Shown piece after piece: positions 26,442-35,060 of a stretch of 64,000 nucleotides of DNA. The first letter of the stretch is position 1; every line of letters begins with the position of its first letter. Under the pieces are notes generated by a model that did no database searches, had not been told where the DNA came from, and saw only the letters and a program-made list of their open reading frames with translations. A program made the translations under genes and the position numbers. Source of the DNA: Bacteroidota bacterium (GTDB lineage: Bacteria; Bacteroidota; Bacteroidia; Bacteroidales; Paludibacteraceae); assembly GCA_023391625.1 (NCBI GenBank), contig JAEWAN010000034.1:124001-188000 (forward strand), read 5' to 3'.

Positions 26442-28646
26442 ATGAAAAATCGTCGCATCTTTTTATTCTTTTTTCTGCTGGTATTTGTAACGTCTGTTAC
26501 TGCAGCCAGTGAAACGACAATCCGTATTTCAACGAATAAAACGGATTTGATCTTAAAAACCTCTCCGGAAGGCAGGTTATACCAGTGCTATCTTGGTACT
26601 AAGCTATTGTGTGAAACGGATCTGGATTTATTGACTTATTCCGTAGGTCGTTTGGCTTCCGATGGTTCTGTGGTTGCACGGGGATGGGAGGTTTATCCGG
26701 TTTCCGGGACGGAAGATTTTTTTGAACCGGCTTTTGCTGTGCAGCATAATGACGGCAATTTAACATCAGTTCTCTATTATCTTTCTCATGAGGTGAAAAA
26801 TATAGACGGCAATGTACAGGAAACTGTTATCAAATTAAGAGATGATCAGTATCCGGTTGAAGTGGATTTACATTATGTGACGTATAACAGAGAAAATATA
26901 ATAAAGAGTTGGTCAGTAATCAGCCATCAGGAAAAGAAGCCGGTTATTCTTTCGCAGTATGCGTCGTCCATGCTTTATTTTGAAAGCCCGGCTTACTATC
27001 TGAATGAGTTTAGCGGTGACTGGGGCAAAGAAATGCAGTTGAGTTCACAGGAACTTAAATTTGGGAAAAAGATTATTGATACTAAATTAGGAACACGTGC
27101 TGCTATGTATGCATATCCGTTTTTTCAGTTAGGGATAGGCAGTCCGGTGGCTGAAGATAACGGCAAAGTCCTGATGGGGACAATAGGTTGGACAGGTAAT
27201 TTCCGTTTTACTTTTGAAATAGACAATGCCGGTAACCTTCGGGTAATTTCAGGTATTAATCCCTATGCGTCAAATTATGAACTGAAACGCAATGAGTCTT
27301 TTGTAACGCCGGAGTTTATATTTACTTTTAGTGAAGAGGGGGCAGGGGTTGCAAGCCGTAATTTTCATGACTGGGCGCGGGAATATCAGTTGAAAGATGG
27401 TAAGGGAGACCGGCTTACGTTATTGAATAACTGGGAGACGACCGGTTATAACTTTGATGGAGAAAGCCTGAAAGGTTTGATGGGTGAAGCAAAAGATTTG
27501 GGCGTGGATATGTTTTTACTGGACGATGGTTGGTTTGCCAATAAATATCCCCGGGAGAACGATCGTGCCGGATTGGGCGATTGGGAAGTGACACATGAAA
27601 AGTTGCCTGACGGAATACCGGGTCTGCTAAAATCGGCTCAGGAAGCAGGTGTGAAGTTCGGTATATGGATTGAGCCGGAAATGGTTAATCCTAAAAGTGA
27701 GTTGTATGAAAAACATCCGGACTGGGTAATTCAGCGTCCTGACAGGACTCCGTATTATTATCGTAACCAGCTGGTACTGGATTTAAGTAATCCGAAAGTT
27801 CAGGATTTTGTGTTTGGGGTAGTGGATGGGCTTCTGACGGAGAATCCGGATATTGCTTATTTTAAATGGGATTGTAACAGCCCGCTAACCAATATTTATT
27901 CTCCTTATCTGAAAGAAAAACAAAACAATTTATATATTGATCATGTCCGGGGAGTACATAATGTATTTAGGAGAGTCAATGAAAAATATCCTAATGTTCC
28001 GATGATGCTTTGTTCCGGTGGAGGAGCACGTTGTGATTATGAAGCGATGAAGTATTTCACGGAGTTTTGGTGCAGTGACAATACCGATCCGGTGGAACGA
28101 CTGTATATACAATGGGGATTTTCTTACTTTTTCCCGTTGAAAGCAATGAGCGCTCATGTAACGAGTTGGAACAAGGCGGCAAGCATAAAATTCAGGACAG
28201 ATGTGGCAATGATGTGTAAACTGGGTTTTGATATCAGCTTGAATACTCTAACACAACAGGAACGGGAGTTTTGCGAATTGGCTGTCCGGAATTATGACCG
28301 TTTGAAACAATTGATTTCAGAAGGTGATTTCTATCGTCTGATATCGCCCTATCAAAGCAATCATACAGCTGTGATGCATATTGATAAATCGAAATCCAAA
28401 GCCGTATTATATGCTTATGACATTCATCCCCGTTTTAAGGAAAAGCTGTTTTTTGTTAAATTGCAAGGGCTTGATCCTTTAAAGAAGTATGAAGTAAGGG
28501 AGATAAATCTAATGCCGGGGGCTGATTCCGGTTTACCGGAAAACAATAAGGTACTTTCCGGCGATTATTTGATGAAAGTAGGATTGGACGTTTTTACCGA
28601 TAATCAAATGCACAGCCGTGTTGTAGAATTAACAGAGGTTTTGTAA
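26442..28646 (+). CDS. Secreted alpha-galactosidase, glycoside hydrolase family 36
   Basis: A 734-residue GH36 enzyme with a signal peptide (IFLFFFLLVFVTSVTAAS). An N-terminal beta-sandwich is followed by a TIM barrel with LLDDGWFANKYPREND, GIWIEPEMVNPKSELY, the nucleophile in YFKWDCNSPL (D477) and the acid/base in FWCSDNTDPVERLYIQWG (D546), preceded by the CSGGGARCDYE loop. It releases alpha-linked galactose, as in raffinose-type or galactomannan sugars, in the periplasm or outside the cell. No SusC/D pair is near, so it is not part of a recognisable polysaccharide utilisation locus here. Confidence 0.93.
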   Translation: MKNRRIFLFFFLLVFVTSVTAASETTIRISTNKTDLILKTSPEGRLYQCYLGTKLLCETDLDLLTYSVGRLASDGSVVARGWEVYPVSGTEDFFEPAFAVQHNDGNLTSVLYYLSHEVKNIDGNVQETVIKLRDDQYPVEVDLHYVTYNRENIIKSWSVISHQEKKPVILSQYASSMLYFESPAYYLNEFSGDWGKEMQLSSQELKFGKKIIDTKLGTRAAMYAYPFFQLGIGSPVAEDNGKVLMGTIGWTGNFRFTFEIDNAGNLRVISGINPYASNYELKRNESFVTPEFIFTFSEEGAGVASRNFHDWAREYQLKDGKGDRLTLLNNWETTGYNFDGESLKGLMGEAKDLGVDMFLLDDGWFANKYPRENDRAGLGDWEVTHEKLPDGIPGLLKSAQEAGVKFGIWIEPEMVNPKSELYEKHPDWVIQRPDRTPYYYRNQLVLDLSNPKVQDFVFGVVDGLLTENPDIAYFKWDCNSPLTNIYSPYLKEKQNNLYIDHVRGVHNVFRRVNEKYPNVPMMLCSGGGARCDYEAMKYFTEFWCSDNTDPVERLYIQWGFSYFFPLKAMSAHVTSWNKAASIKFRTDVAMMCKLGFDISLNTLTQQEREFCELAVRNYDRLKQLISEGDFYRLISPYQSNHTAVMHIDKSKSKAVLYAYDIHPRFKEKLFFVKLQGLDPLKKYEVREINLMPGADSGLPENNKVLSGDYLMKVGLDVFTDNQMHSRVVELTEVL

Positions 28647-28745
28647 TGCCATTGGCGTGATTTAAAGAACAGAGAGGGTGTCAAGGCTCAATTGTAGAAA
28701 GATTTATTTTCAATCTAAAACGGTTCACCTCTATTTTTAATCATA

Positions 28746-28793
28746 AAAAAGAATCATATCAAGCTCGGCTTTGAGTGGGATATGATTCTTTTT
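28746..28793. terminator. Bidirectional terminator between GH36 and phoU
   Basis: An exact 15-bp stem (28746-28760 with 28779-28793; core GAATCATATC) has A5 and T5 at its ends, so it can end both the plus-strand GH36 transcript and the minus-strand pst-phoU transcript. Confidence 0.75.
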
Positions 28794-28875
28794 ACGTCTT
28801 CAGTTATGATTTACAACTTTTTCCGGTTGTTGCTTTAGGTTTGATACAGTTTCCTGTTTTTTGACGATTATTGAA

Positions 28876-29565
28876 TTATTTTTCTTTTTCGTATTTTTTT
28901 TCGCTGTGTTTCACAACTTTTGCTTCCAGATAGAATATAATTTCTTCTGCTATATTGGTACAGTGGTCGCCAAAACGTTCAAGTTTACGAATTATGCCGA
29001 TTAGTTGTAAACAGCTGTAGGCATTCGTTGGATTTTTCTCTAAATAGTCGGCGATAATGCCCACCGCTTTTTTATTGATCTCGTCGACAAGATTGTCCTT
29101 ACTGATGATTTCCTGAGCCAGTTGTGCATTTTCCGTAACTAAGGCTTCTTTTGCCAGAGTGAGCATAGAGAGCACCTGTTGGTACATCTCTTCGAACCGT
29201 GAGGCAAGGATAATTTTTTCATCTATGGCGGCTTCTTCAGGCAAATTCATGACTGACCGTGCTATACTTTCGGCAAAGTCTCCCAGACGCTCCAGGTTGG
29301 TGTTGATCTTGAATATGGATAACACAAATCTAAGATCTATTGCGACGGGTGCATATAACGCAATTATATCCTCGCATTCGCTGTCTATTTTCAGTTCAGT
29401 CGCATTTACTTTCCGTTCACGGCATACAACGGAATAGGCTTCCTGTTTGTCATTCTTCAATAACGCTTCAACCGCATGTTGTATTTGCTGTTCAATCAGC
29501 GTCCACATGTCTATGATTTCCCCTTTCAGGTGGAGGAGTTCTTTATCTATTCTTTTCATATTCAT
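28876..29565 (-). CDS. phoU: Phosphate signalling protein PhoU
   Basis: A 229-residue PhoU with two three-helix repeats, each holding the family metal-binding pattern: INTNLERLGDFAESIARSV in the first and IRKLERFGDHCTNIAEEIIF in the second. It links the Pst transporter to the phosphate sensor kinase and restrains Pho signalling when phosphate is plentiful. It is the last gene of the porin-pst operon, 38 bases after pstB. An ATG six bases further in is an alternative start. Confidence 0.95.
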   Translation of the reverse strand: MNMKRIDKELLHLKGEIIDMWTLIEQQIQHAVEALLKNDKQEAYSVVCRERKVNATELKIDSECEDIIALYAPVAIDLRFVLSIFKINTNLERLGDFAESIARSVMNLPEEAAIDEKIILASRFEEMYQQVLSMLTLAKEALVTENAQLAQEIISKDNLVDEINKKAVGIIADYLEKNPTNAYSCLQLIGIIRKLERFGDHCTNIAEEIIFYLEAKVVKHSEKKYEKEK

Positions 29566-29603
29566 TCAGGTTTTTAAAAATAATTATTGTGTATGTTTTT
29601 GTA

Positions 29604-30350
29604 TTATCCGAATCGTCCGGTTATGTATTTTTGAGTTTGTTCATTTTCCGGACTTAGGAACATTTTCTTTGTGTCGCTGAACTCAATTAATTCTCCTAAC
29701 ATAAAGAATCCTGTCTTGTCGCTTACGCGTGAAGCTTGTTGCATATTATGGGTTACTATAACGATGGTATAGTCTTTTTTTAGCGTATAGATCAGGTCTT
29801 CTATTTTAGAAGTGGAGATGGGGTCCAGCGCAGAGGCCGGTTCGTCCATAAGCAATACAGAGGGTGATACGGCCAGAGCGCGTGCAATGCATAGTCTTTG
29901 CTGTTGTCCGCCGGACAGGTCGAAAGCCGATTTTTTCAGTTTGTCTTTTACCTCGTCCCAGAGGGCTGCCTGCCGGAGGCTTTGCTCTACCGTTTCTTCC
30001 AGTATTTTTTTGTTATTAACACCGTTTACCCGCAGACCGTAAGCCACGTTCTCAAAAATGGATTTAGGAAAAGGGTTGGGTTTCTGGAAAACCATTCCCA
30101 CTTCTTTTCTTAACTGGTCTACGTCAACGGATTTGTCGTATATGTTTTTCCCGTTTATCAGGCATTCTCCCGTTAGCTTAGTATTGTCTATCAGGTCGTT
30201 CATACGGTTGAACAGACGTAAAAAAGTTGATTTTCCGCAGCCGGAAGGACCTATAAACGCAGTTACGGTATTTGATTCCATTTGCATGTTTATACCTTTC
30301 AGTGCATGGAAATCGCCGTAATAAAAATTTACATTCTTAGCTTCTATCAT
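29604..30350 (-). CDS. pstB: Phosphate ABC transporter ATP-binding protein PstB
   Basis: A 248-residue ABC ATPase with Walker A GPSGCGKST at 34-42, a Q-loop in VGMVFQKPNPFPKSIFEN, the signature LSGGQQQRLCIARALA, Walker B VLLMDEPASALDP and the H-loop VTHNMQQASRVSD. The phosphate-specific P-N-P-F Q-loop context and the pst neighbours fix the assignment. It powers phosphate uptake from the cytosolic face and is 36 bases downstream of pstA. Confidence 0.96.
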   Translation of the reverse strand: MIEAKNVNFYYGDFHALKGINMQMESNTVTAFIGPSGCGKSTFLRLFNRMNDLIDNTKLTGECLINGKNIYDKSVDVDQLRKEVGMVFQKPNPFPKSIFENVAYGLRVNGVNNKKILEETVEQSLRQAALWDEVKDKLKKSAFDLSGGQQQRLCIARALAVSPSVLLMDEPASALDPISTSKIEDLIYTLKKDYTIVIVTHNMQQASRVSDKTGFFMLGELIEFSDTKKMFLSPENEQTQKYITGRFG

Positions 30351-30386
30351 CTTTGTTATGATTTATAGGAAACAATGATTTTCTTA

Positions 30387-31241
30387 TCAGTTTGTTTTAA
30401 ATTTTTTACTTAATTTTCTTCTTAATATCGTAGCCAGCATATTCATGACGAATACGATGATTATCAGTACTAAAGCCGTTCCATAGGCAACAGGTCGTGA
30501 GGCTTCTATGTCCGTTCCGCTGGTAGCTATGACATACAGGTGGTAGGGCAGCGCCATAACCTGGTCAAAAATGCTGGAAGGCAGTTTGGGCAGGAAGTAA
30601 GCAACAGCAGTAAATAGGATAGGGGCTGTTTCTCCGGAAACCCGGCCTATCGCTAATATTAATCCGGTAAGGATATTGGGAAAGGCCGAAGGCAAAACTA
30701 CCTTGAACGTGGTCTGTAGTTTGCTGGCTCCTAAGGCTATGCTGCCGGAGCGGAAAGAGTCGGGCACCGCTTTGAGCGATTCTTCTGTGGTACGGATAAC
30801 TATGGGCAGCACCAGCAACCCTAAAGTGAGCGAACCTGCTAAAATGGAATCTCCAAATCCTAATGTATTTACAAAAAGGCTCATTCCGAATAACCCGAAT
30901 ACGATGGAAGGAATTCCGCTGAGGTTATTGGTTACAACCCGTATAACCTTTACCGTCCAGTGGTCTTTTGTGTATTCATTGATATAAATACCTGCCATAA
31001 CTCCAAGTGGGAATGCAAAGATTATGCTGCCGGCAACCAGACATAATGTCCCAACAATGGCCGGAAAGATACCGCCGGAGGTCATTCCTTCGGTGGGTGC
31101 CTGGGTAAGAAAATCCCAGGATATGACGCCTATTCCGTTTACGAATATAAATCCTTGTATCCATACCAGAATAGCTATTACCACTATCCCCAGTAACTTG
31201 ATGATTGAAAAGGCGATTGTTTGTTTTGTTTTCTTATTCAT
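30387..31241 (-). CDS. pstA: Phosphate ABC transporter permease PstA
   Basis: A 284-residue inner-membrane permease with six predicted membrane segments, the first at residues ~11-34. The ABC-permease coupling loop is EESLKAVPDSFRSGSIALGA followed by SKLQTTFKVVLPSAFPNIL. It forms the transmembrane channel with PstC. It lies 34 bases after pstC. Confidence 0.95.
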   Translation of the reverse strand: MNKKTKQTIAFSIIKLLGIVVIAILVWIQGFIFVNGIGVISWDFLTQAPTEGMTSGGIFPAIVGTLCLVAGSIIFAFPLGVMAGIYINEYTKDHWTVKVIRVVTNNLSGIPSIVFGLFGMSLFVNTLGFGDSILAGSLTLGLLVLPIVIRTTEESLKAVPDSFRSGSIALGASKLQTTFKVVLPSAFPNILTGLILAIGRVSGETAPILFTAVAYFLPKLPSSIFDQVMALPYHLYVIATSGTDIEASRPVAYGTALVLIIIVFVMNMLATILRRKLSKKFKTN

Positions 31242-31275
31242 GATGGATATGCTGAAATTAAAAACAGTTTATATC

Positions 31276-32547
31276 TTATAATCCGTGGTTCTTTTGCTTC
31301 TTGGATATTATTTCTGCACTAATGCTGATAATCAGTGTAATCAGGAATAATATGCATCCCAACAGGAACAAAGACTGGTAGTGTGCGCCGCCGCTTGGGG
31401 CTTCACCCAGCTCTGCCGCAATAGTAGCGGGAATGGTACGTATGGGTTCAAAGAGTGAACTCGGCATAACAGCGGCATTTCCGGTAACCATAAGCACAGC
31501 CATTGTTTCACCTATCGCACGGCCTATACCTAACACGATTGCGGCGGAAATACCGGATGATGCATAAGGTATTACAACCTTGTAAATGGTTTGCCATTGG
31601 GTGGCGCCGAGTGAAAGGCTGGCTTCGCGCATGGCGCGCGGAGTATTGCGCATAGCATCTTCCGCAACGGTGATAATAGTAGGCAAGGCCATGATAGCCA
31701 GTATAAGGCTTCCGGCGAAAGCCGTTTCTCCAACGGGGATATTGAATATCTTTTGTACAAGAGGAACAATGACTACCAGCCCAAAGAAACCATATACCAC
31801 GGAGGGTATTCCGGCAAGCAATTCAATGGCAGGTTTCAGTATTTTTCTTGTTCTGTCTGTGGAAAGTTCAGACATATATACGGCTACACCCAGTCCTAAA
31901 GGTAAAGCTATAAGTATGGCGAAAAAGCTGACCCACAGGGTTCCGAGGATCAAAGGCAATGATCCGAACTGAGCTGATGGCGTGGAGGTGGGAAGCCATT
32001 CTGTTCCCAGAAAGAAATCTCCTATGTTTATATTTCCTGTTTGGAGGGTTTTGAGCAGGTGTGTATCAGCTATGATATACTCGGACGGAATAAAAGCAAT
32101 GATACTTTTATCTTCACTTATTTTTTCGGCAATTTTTTCAGGAAGCAGTTGGTAGTCTTCACCTAATTCATCTTCGGAGTAGTAGTCAAAAATTTCTTCA
32201 AAGTAAAACGGGGTTATTGTAAGGTCTTCGCCTCCCAGTTCCTTCCAGTTTGTTATTTCGTAGTCAAAAATCCGTTTGATATCAGCGGATTTGATATTTT
32301 CTATTTTATTGTCAGGATTGACACAAAGCTGGTATCCTTTTTCCACCGCCGGGCTTTGGAATAATCCCATCCCTTCTTTGAAGAGGAAAATCGTAATGAG
32401 TAGAATGATGATAATACTTATTCCTCCGGAGAATGTTAGCAATCCTTCTGCTATCCGTTCCAGTATTTTTTTGCCTCTGCTGCGTTTCTTTTGCAGAGAG
32501 GGGTGGAAGTCTGTTGTTTCGCCGGAAGTGATTTTTTTCTTAAACAT
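31276..32547 (-). CDS. pstC: Phosphate ABC transporter permease PstC with a PstS-like periplasmic insertion
   Basis: A 423-residue permease, about 100 residues longer than the ~320 of E. coli-type PstC. TM1 lies near 43-57, and residues ~72-190 form an extra periplasmic domain before TM2 (~198-220). Residues 75-115 of this insert align closely with PstS of the same operon: CVNPDNKIENIK, then IFDYEITNWKELGGEDLTI here, against HPDNKVKNLT, then IFTGKITNWQEVGGENMKI in PstS residues 107-141. A later stretch (SIIAFIPSEYII) matches the PstS GAIGYIGLAYI strand. The permease part has the coupling loop RNTPRAMREASLSLGATQWQ. The insert may dock or regulate the phosphate-binding protein. Confidence 0.93.
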   Translation of the reverse strand: MFKKKITSGETTDFHPSLQKKRSRGKKILERIAEGLLTFSGGISIIIILLITIFLFKEGMGLFQSPAVEKGYQLCVNPDNKIENIKSADIKRIFDYEITNWKELGGEDLTITPFYFEEIFDYYSEDELGEDYQLLPEKIAEKISEDKSIIAFIPSEYIIADTHLLKTLQTGNINIGDFFLGTEWLPTSTPSAQFGSLPLILGTLWVSFFAILIALPLGLGVAVYMSELSTDRTRKILKPAIELLAGIPSVVYGFFGLVVIVPLVQKIFNIPVGETAFAGSLILAIMALPTIITVAEDAMRNTPRAMREASLSLGATQWQTIYKVVIPYASSGISAAIVLGIGRAIGETMAVLMVTGNAAVMPSSLFEPIRTIPATIAAELGEAPSGGAHYQSLFLLGCILFLITLIISISAEIISKKQKNHGL

Positions 32548-32565
32548 GGGTATAAAAAATATAAA

Positions 32566-32592
32566 GTAACTTCCCTTATGAGGGGAAGTTAC
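32566..32592 (-). terminator. Intercistronic hairpin between pstS and pstC
   Basis: GTAACTTCCC (32566-32575) pairs exactly with GGGAAGTTAC (32583-32592) around a 7-base loop. On the minus strand a T-rich stretch follows. It lies inside the operon just after the pstS stop, suggesting partial termination or 3'-end protection that leaves pstS in excess over the permease genes. Confidence 0.65.
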
Positions 32593-32602
32593 ATGTTTAA
32601 TG

Positions 32603-33418
32603 TTATTTTACGGTGATATATCCTATTTCAGATACTGTTTTTTGGCCTTCATCTGACAGCACGTAATCAATGAATGGTTTCGCACGTTTCTCAGCATTAG
32701 TTTCATAGTAATAGTAAAGCGGTCTTACGATAGGGTATGTGCCGTTTTTAGCATTTTCAACAGAAGGTTTTACAAAGGTCTTACCTTGGTCATAGGATAC
32801 GTTTACCGCTTGTACGTCTTTGGTTATATAAGCCAACCCTATGTAGCCTATCGCACCTTTGGTCTGGCTTACGGACTGTACTATTGCACCCGTTGCAGGC
32901 ATACTCATAATACCGTTTACATAATTTCTTTTTTTCAGTACATTTTCTTTGAAAAATTCATAAGTACCGGAAGATGTTTCTCTGGAATAGGGGATAATCT
33001 TCATGTTTTCTCCTCCTACTTCCTGCCAGTTGGTTATTTTTCCGGTGAAAATGCCTTCCAGTTGTTCACGGGTCAGGTTCTTTACTTTATTGTCCGGATG
33101 TACAACTACCGCCAGGGCATCATAAGCTATAATGACTTCTTTTAGGCTTTTGCCTTGTTCCTGAATTTTCTTTTTTTCATCAAATTTCATTTTGCGTGAC
33201 AGCTGGGCTATATCCGTAGTACCTTCAAGCAGTGCAGAAATACCCACTCCACTACCGCCTCCGGTTACCGTGATGTCAGCGGAAGGATTTTTAGCCAGAT
33301 AATTCTCTGCTTCTTTCTGTGATAAAGGTAAAACCGTGTCCGATCCTTTAATACGTTGTGCTACTGCTACGTTGTATGCACTCAGGACTAAAACTAAACT
33401 GAAAATGATCTTTTTCAT
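32603..33418 (-). CDS. pstS: Phosphate-binding protein PstS
   Basis: This 271-residue periplasmic binding protein has a signal peptide (MKKIIFSLVLVLSAYNVAVA). Phosphate-binding loops are IKGSDTVLPLS (residues 23-33), GGGSGVGISALLEGTTDIAQ (53-72) and SRETSSGTYEFF (145-156). It is one domain shorter than E. coli-type PstS (~320-345), as in other anaerobe PstS proteins. It delivers phosphate to PstCA. Its gene lies 55 bases downstream of the porin gene. Confidence 0.95.
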   Translation of the reverse strand: MKKIIFSLVLVLSAYNVAVAQRIKGSDTVLPLSQKEAENYLAKNPSADITVTGGGSGVGISALLEGTTDIAQLSRKMKFDEKKKIQEQGKSLKEVIIAYDALAVVVHPDNKVKNLTREQLEGIFTGKITNWQEVGGENMKIIPYSRETSSGTYEFFKENVLKKRNYVNGIMSMPATGAIVQSVSQTKGAIGYIGLAYITKDVQAVNVSYDQGKTFVKPSVENAKNGTYPIVRPLYYYYETNAEKRAKPFIDYVLSDEGQKTVSEIGYITVK

Positions 33419-33473
33419 ACTTTTTTGTTTTTGTATTGGGTTTTATTTCTGTTAAGTAAAACAGTCTGTATTC

Positions 33474-34754
33474 TTAAAATTTATATTGCAGCCGTAGTGT
33501 GAAAGCATTTGCTTTTAGTTGGCTGAGGCTGGCAATATGATCGGTCTTTTCAAATTTATTGATTTCATAGTAGGCTGTTAAGCGGATGGCTTTGGTAGCA
33601 TTCCATAAAGCTCCGAATCCCAGTGTATTTTTTAGTGCATCTGCTTTTCCTGTTCCGTTAATACCTACTTCGTTTCCTGCTATTGCTGTATTGGGGTCAT
33701 ACCAGTCGTATTTGATGATAGCCTGTATAGGAAGCGGACCTATGTCTTGTACCAGAGTGATGTAACCTCCGTTAAATCTGCGGATGTATGTATCATAATC
33801 AGGCAGTACACCGTTAGGGCTGGTGGTGGAGCTTTCAGTTCCGGGTTGTTGTCCAAAGAGATATTCGCCGGATAGCTGGGTTTTTCCAGCAATTGTTTTT
33901 ACTCCAAAGCGGGCTTCAAATCCAAAATATTCCCTTTTTGCGAATTTTCCTAAGTTAGACGGGTCTGAATTCAGCACAAATTGTTTTCCTTCCATGCTGT
34001 ATACATTGGCTGTACCCTGATATACTCCTCCGTAATAATAAGATGCACCCGCACCAATTTGGAAATATTTGCCTATTTCTTTGTCCAAAAGAATATGCCC
34101 TATAAAGTCTTTTCTGTTATCGGTATCTACTTTTATCCCGTTTCCGGCAAATATCCCCGCTTCCAGTTTAATAAAATGCAATGCCGATTTTTTTGATGGT
34201 TGCAGTGTCAGCATTGCTCCGAGGTCACGTTCCTGTGGAAAAAGTGTTTGAAATATGGTTGAGCGTTCCGGGGATTCCCTGCGTGATGATGAGTAAGTAA
34301 TTTCATACCCGAAAGGACGGTCAAAAATTCCGGCTCTGATGGCATTTGTATTAATCCATGGATCTTTCAGGTTGACGTATGCATCTTTAAACTGTACTCC
34401 TTTTTCCGTGATGTCCAGTTGTATAACGGCCGCAGCTATTTTTTCTTCATAGGAAAATTTAATACGTCCTCGTCGTATGCCGATACGGTTAAAACCGTTT
34501 TCTTTGTTTTCATTAGAACTTCCTACTTTTAAAGAAGCATCTTTTTCACCGTATTGGAATTGTGCCTGAATGTATCCGGACACTTTGAATTTCTTTTGTG
34601 ATTTTAATTCATTTTCAACGTTTTCTACCCGTTGGCTTAGGCTGTCTTTTATTTGTATAGCGGTAGAATCTTGTGCTTTGGTTGCAGATAAGGAAGTGAA
34701 TAAATACAGGGGAAAAATAACAGATAGTTTAGTGAGCGTAGATTTTTTGATCAT
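33474..34754 (-). CDS. Phosphate-selective porin, OprO/OprP family
   Basis: A 426-residue outer-membrane beta-barrel. A signal peptide (SVIFPLYLFTSLSATKAQ) is followed by a short coiled coil (RVENVENELKSQKK) and then a barrel with family patterns GFNRIGIRRGRIKFSYEEKI, FKDAYVNL, RAGIFDRPFGYE and a C-terminal aromatic-final strand (AFTLRLQYKF). It admits phosphate or polyphosphate across the outer membrane. It is the first gene of the porin-pstSCAB-phoU operon, with a tandem 11-bp repeat just upstream of its promoter. Confidence 0.92.
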   Translation of the reverse strand: MIKKSTLTKLSVIFPLYLFTSLSATKAQDSTAIQIKDSLSQRVENVENELKSQKKFKVSGYIQAQFQYGEKDASLKVGSSNENKENGFNRIGIRRGRIKFSYEEKIAAAVIQLDITEKGVQFKDAYVNLKDPWINTNAIRAGIFDRPFGYEITYSSSRRESPERSTIFQTLFPQERDLGAMLTLQPSKKSALHFIKLEAGIFAGNGIKVDTDNRKDFIGHILLDKEIGKYFQIGAGASYYYGGVYQGTANVYSMEGKQFVLNSDPSNLGKFAKREYFGFEARFGVKTIAGKTQLSGEYLFGQQPGTESSTTSPNGVLPDYDTYIRRFNGGYITLVQDIGPLPIQAIIKYDWYDPNTAIAGNEVGINGTGKADALKNTLGFGALWNATKAIRLTAYYEINKFEKTDHIASLSQLKANAFTLRLQYKF

Positions 34755-35060
34755 ATCTTAATTCTATGGATTAATAATCTGTTTTTTATTCTGGTGCAAA
34801 GGTCACGGATTATTGTTACGAAATTGTTACGAAACAAAGAAGATTATGTAAAGAAAGCGGAGTGAGGGTATGTGTGGATCTTATAAATATTTGTGCCTTT
34901 GTTTGTTTTATAGAGAAGGACGTGGGGGCTTGGGGTGGAGGAAGCTTATTTTATCGCAAGGGGAAGTAATGGAAAAACGCTTGTTTTTCGCAAGGGTTAT
35001 TGAAAACTCGGTGAATGTATTTTTCTATACTGTTTTAAATACAGGTGTTGTTGGGGCTTT
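34755..35060. other. 306-bp intergenic region carrying the porin-pst promoter
   Basis: It holds the candidate -7 element (34797-34804, minus strand) and the perfect tandem 11-mer (34813-34834). The rest, up to the end of the glycosyltransferase gene, has no convincing open frame; a plus-strand frame of 69 codons has implausible composition. Confidence 0.5.
34797..34834 (-). promoter_or_regulatory. Candidate Pho box and promoter of the porin-pst operon
   Basis: TTGTTACGAAA is repeated exactly, head to tail, at 34813-34823 and 34824-34834. An 11-bp period is the geometry of OmpR/PhoB-family direct-repeat sites. On the minus strand an imperfect -7 element GACCTTTG (34797-34804) follows 8 bases after the repeat, fitting an activator-dependent promoter, and the leader would be about 35 bases. 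Binding by the PhoB-like regulator at 38813-39532 is inferred. Confidence 0.65.
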
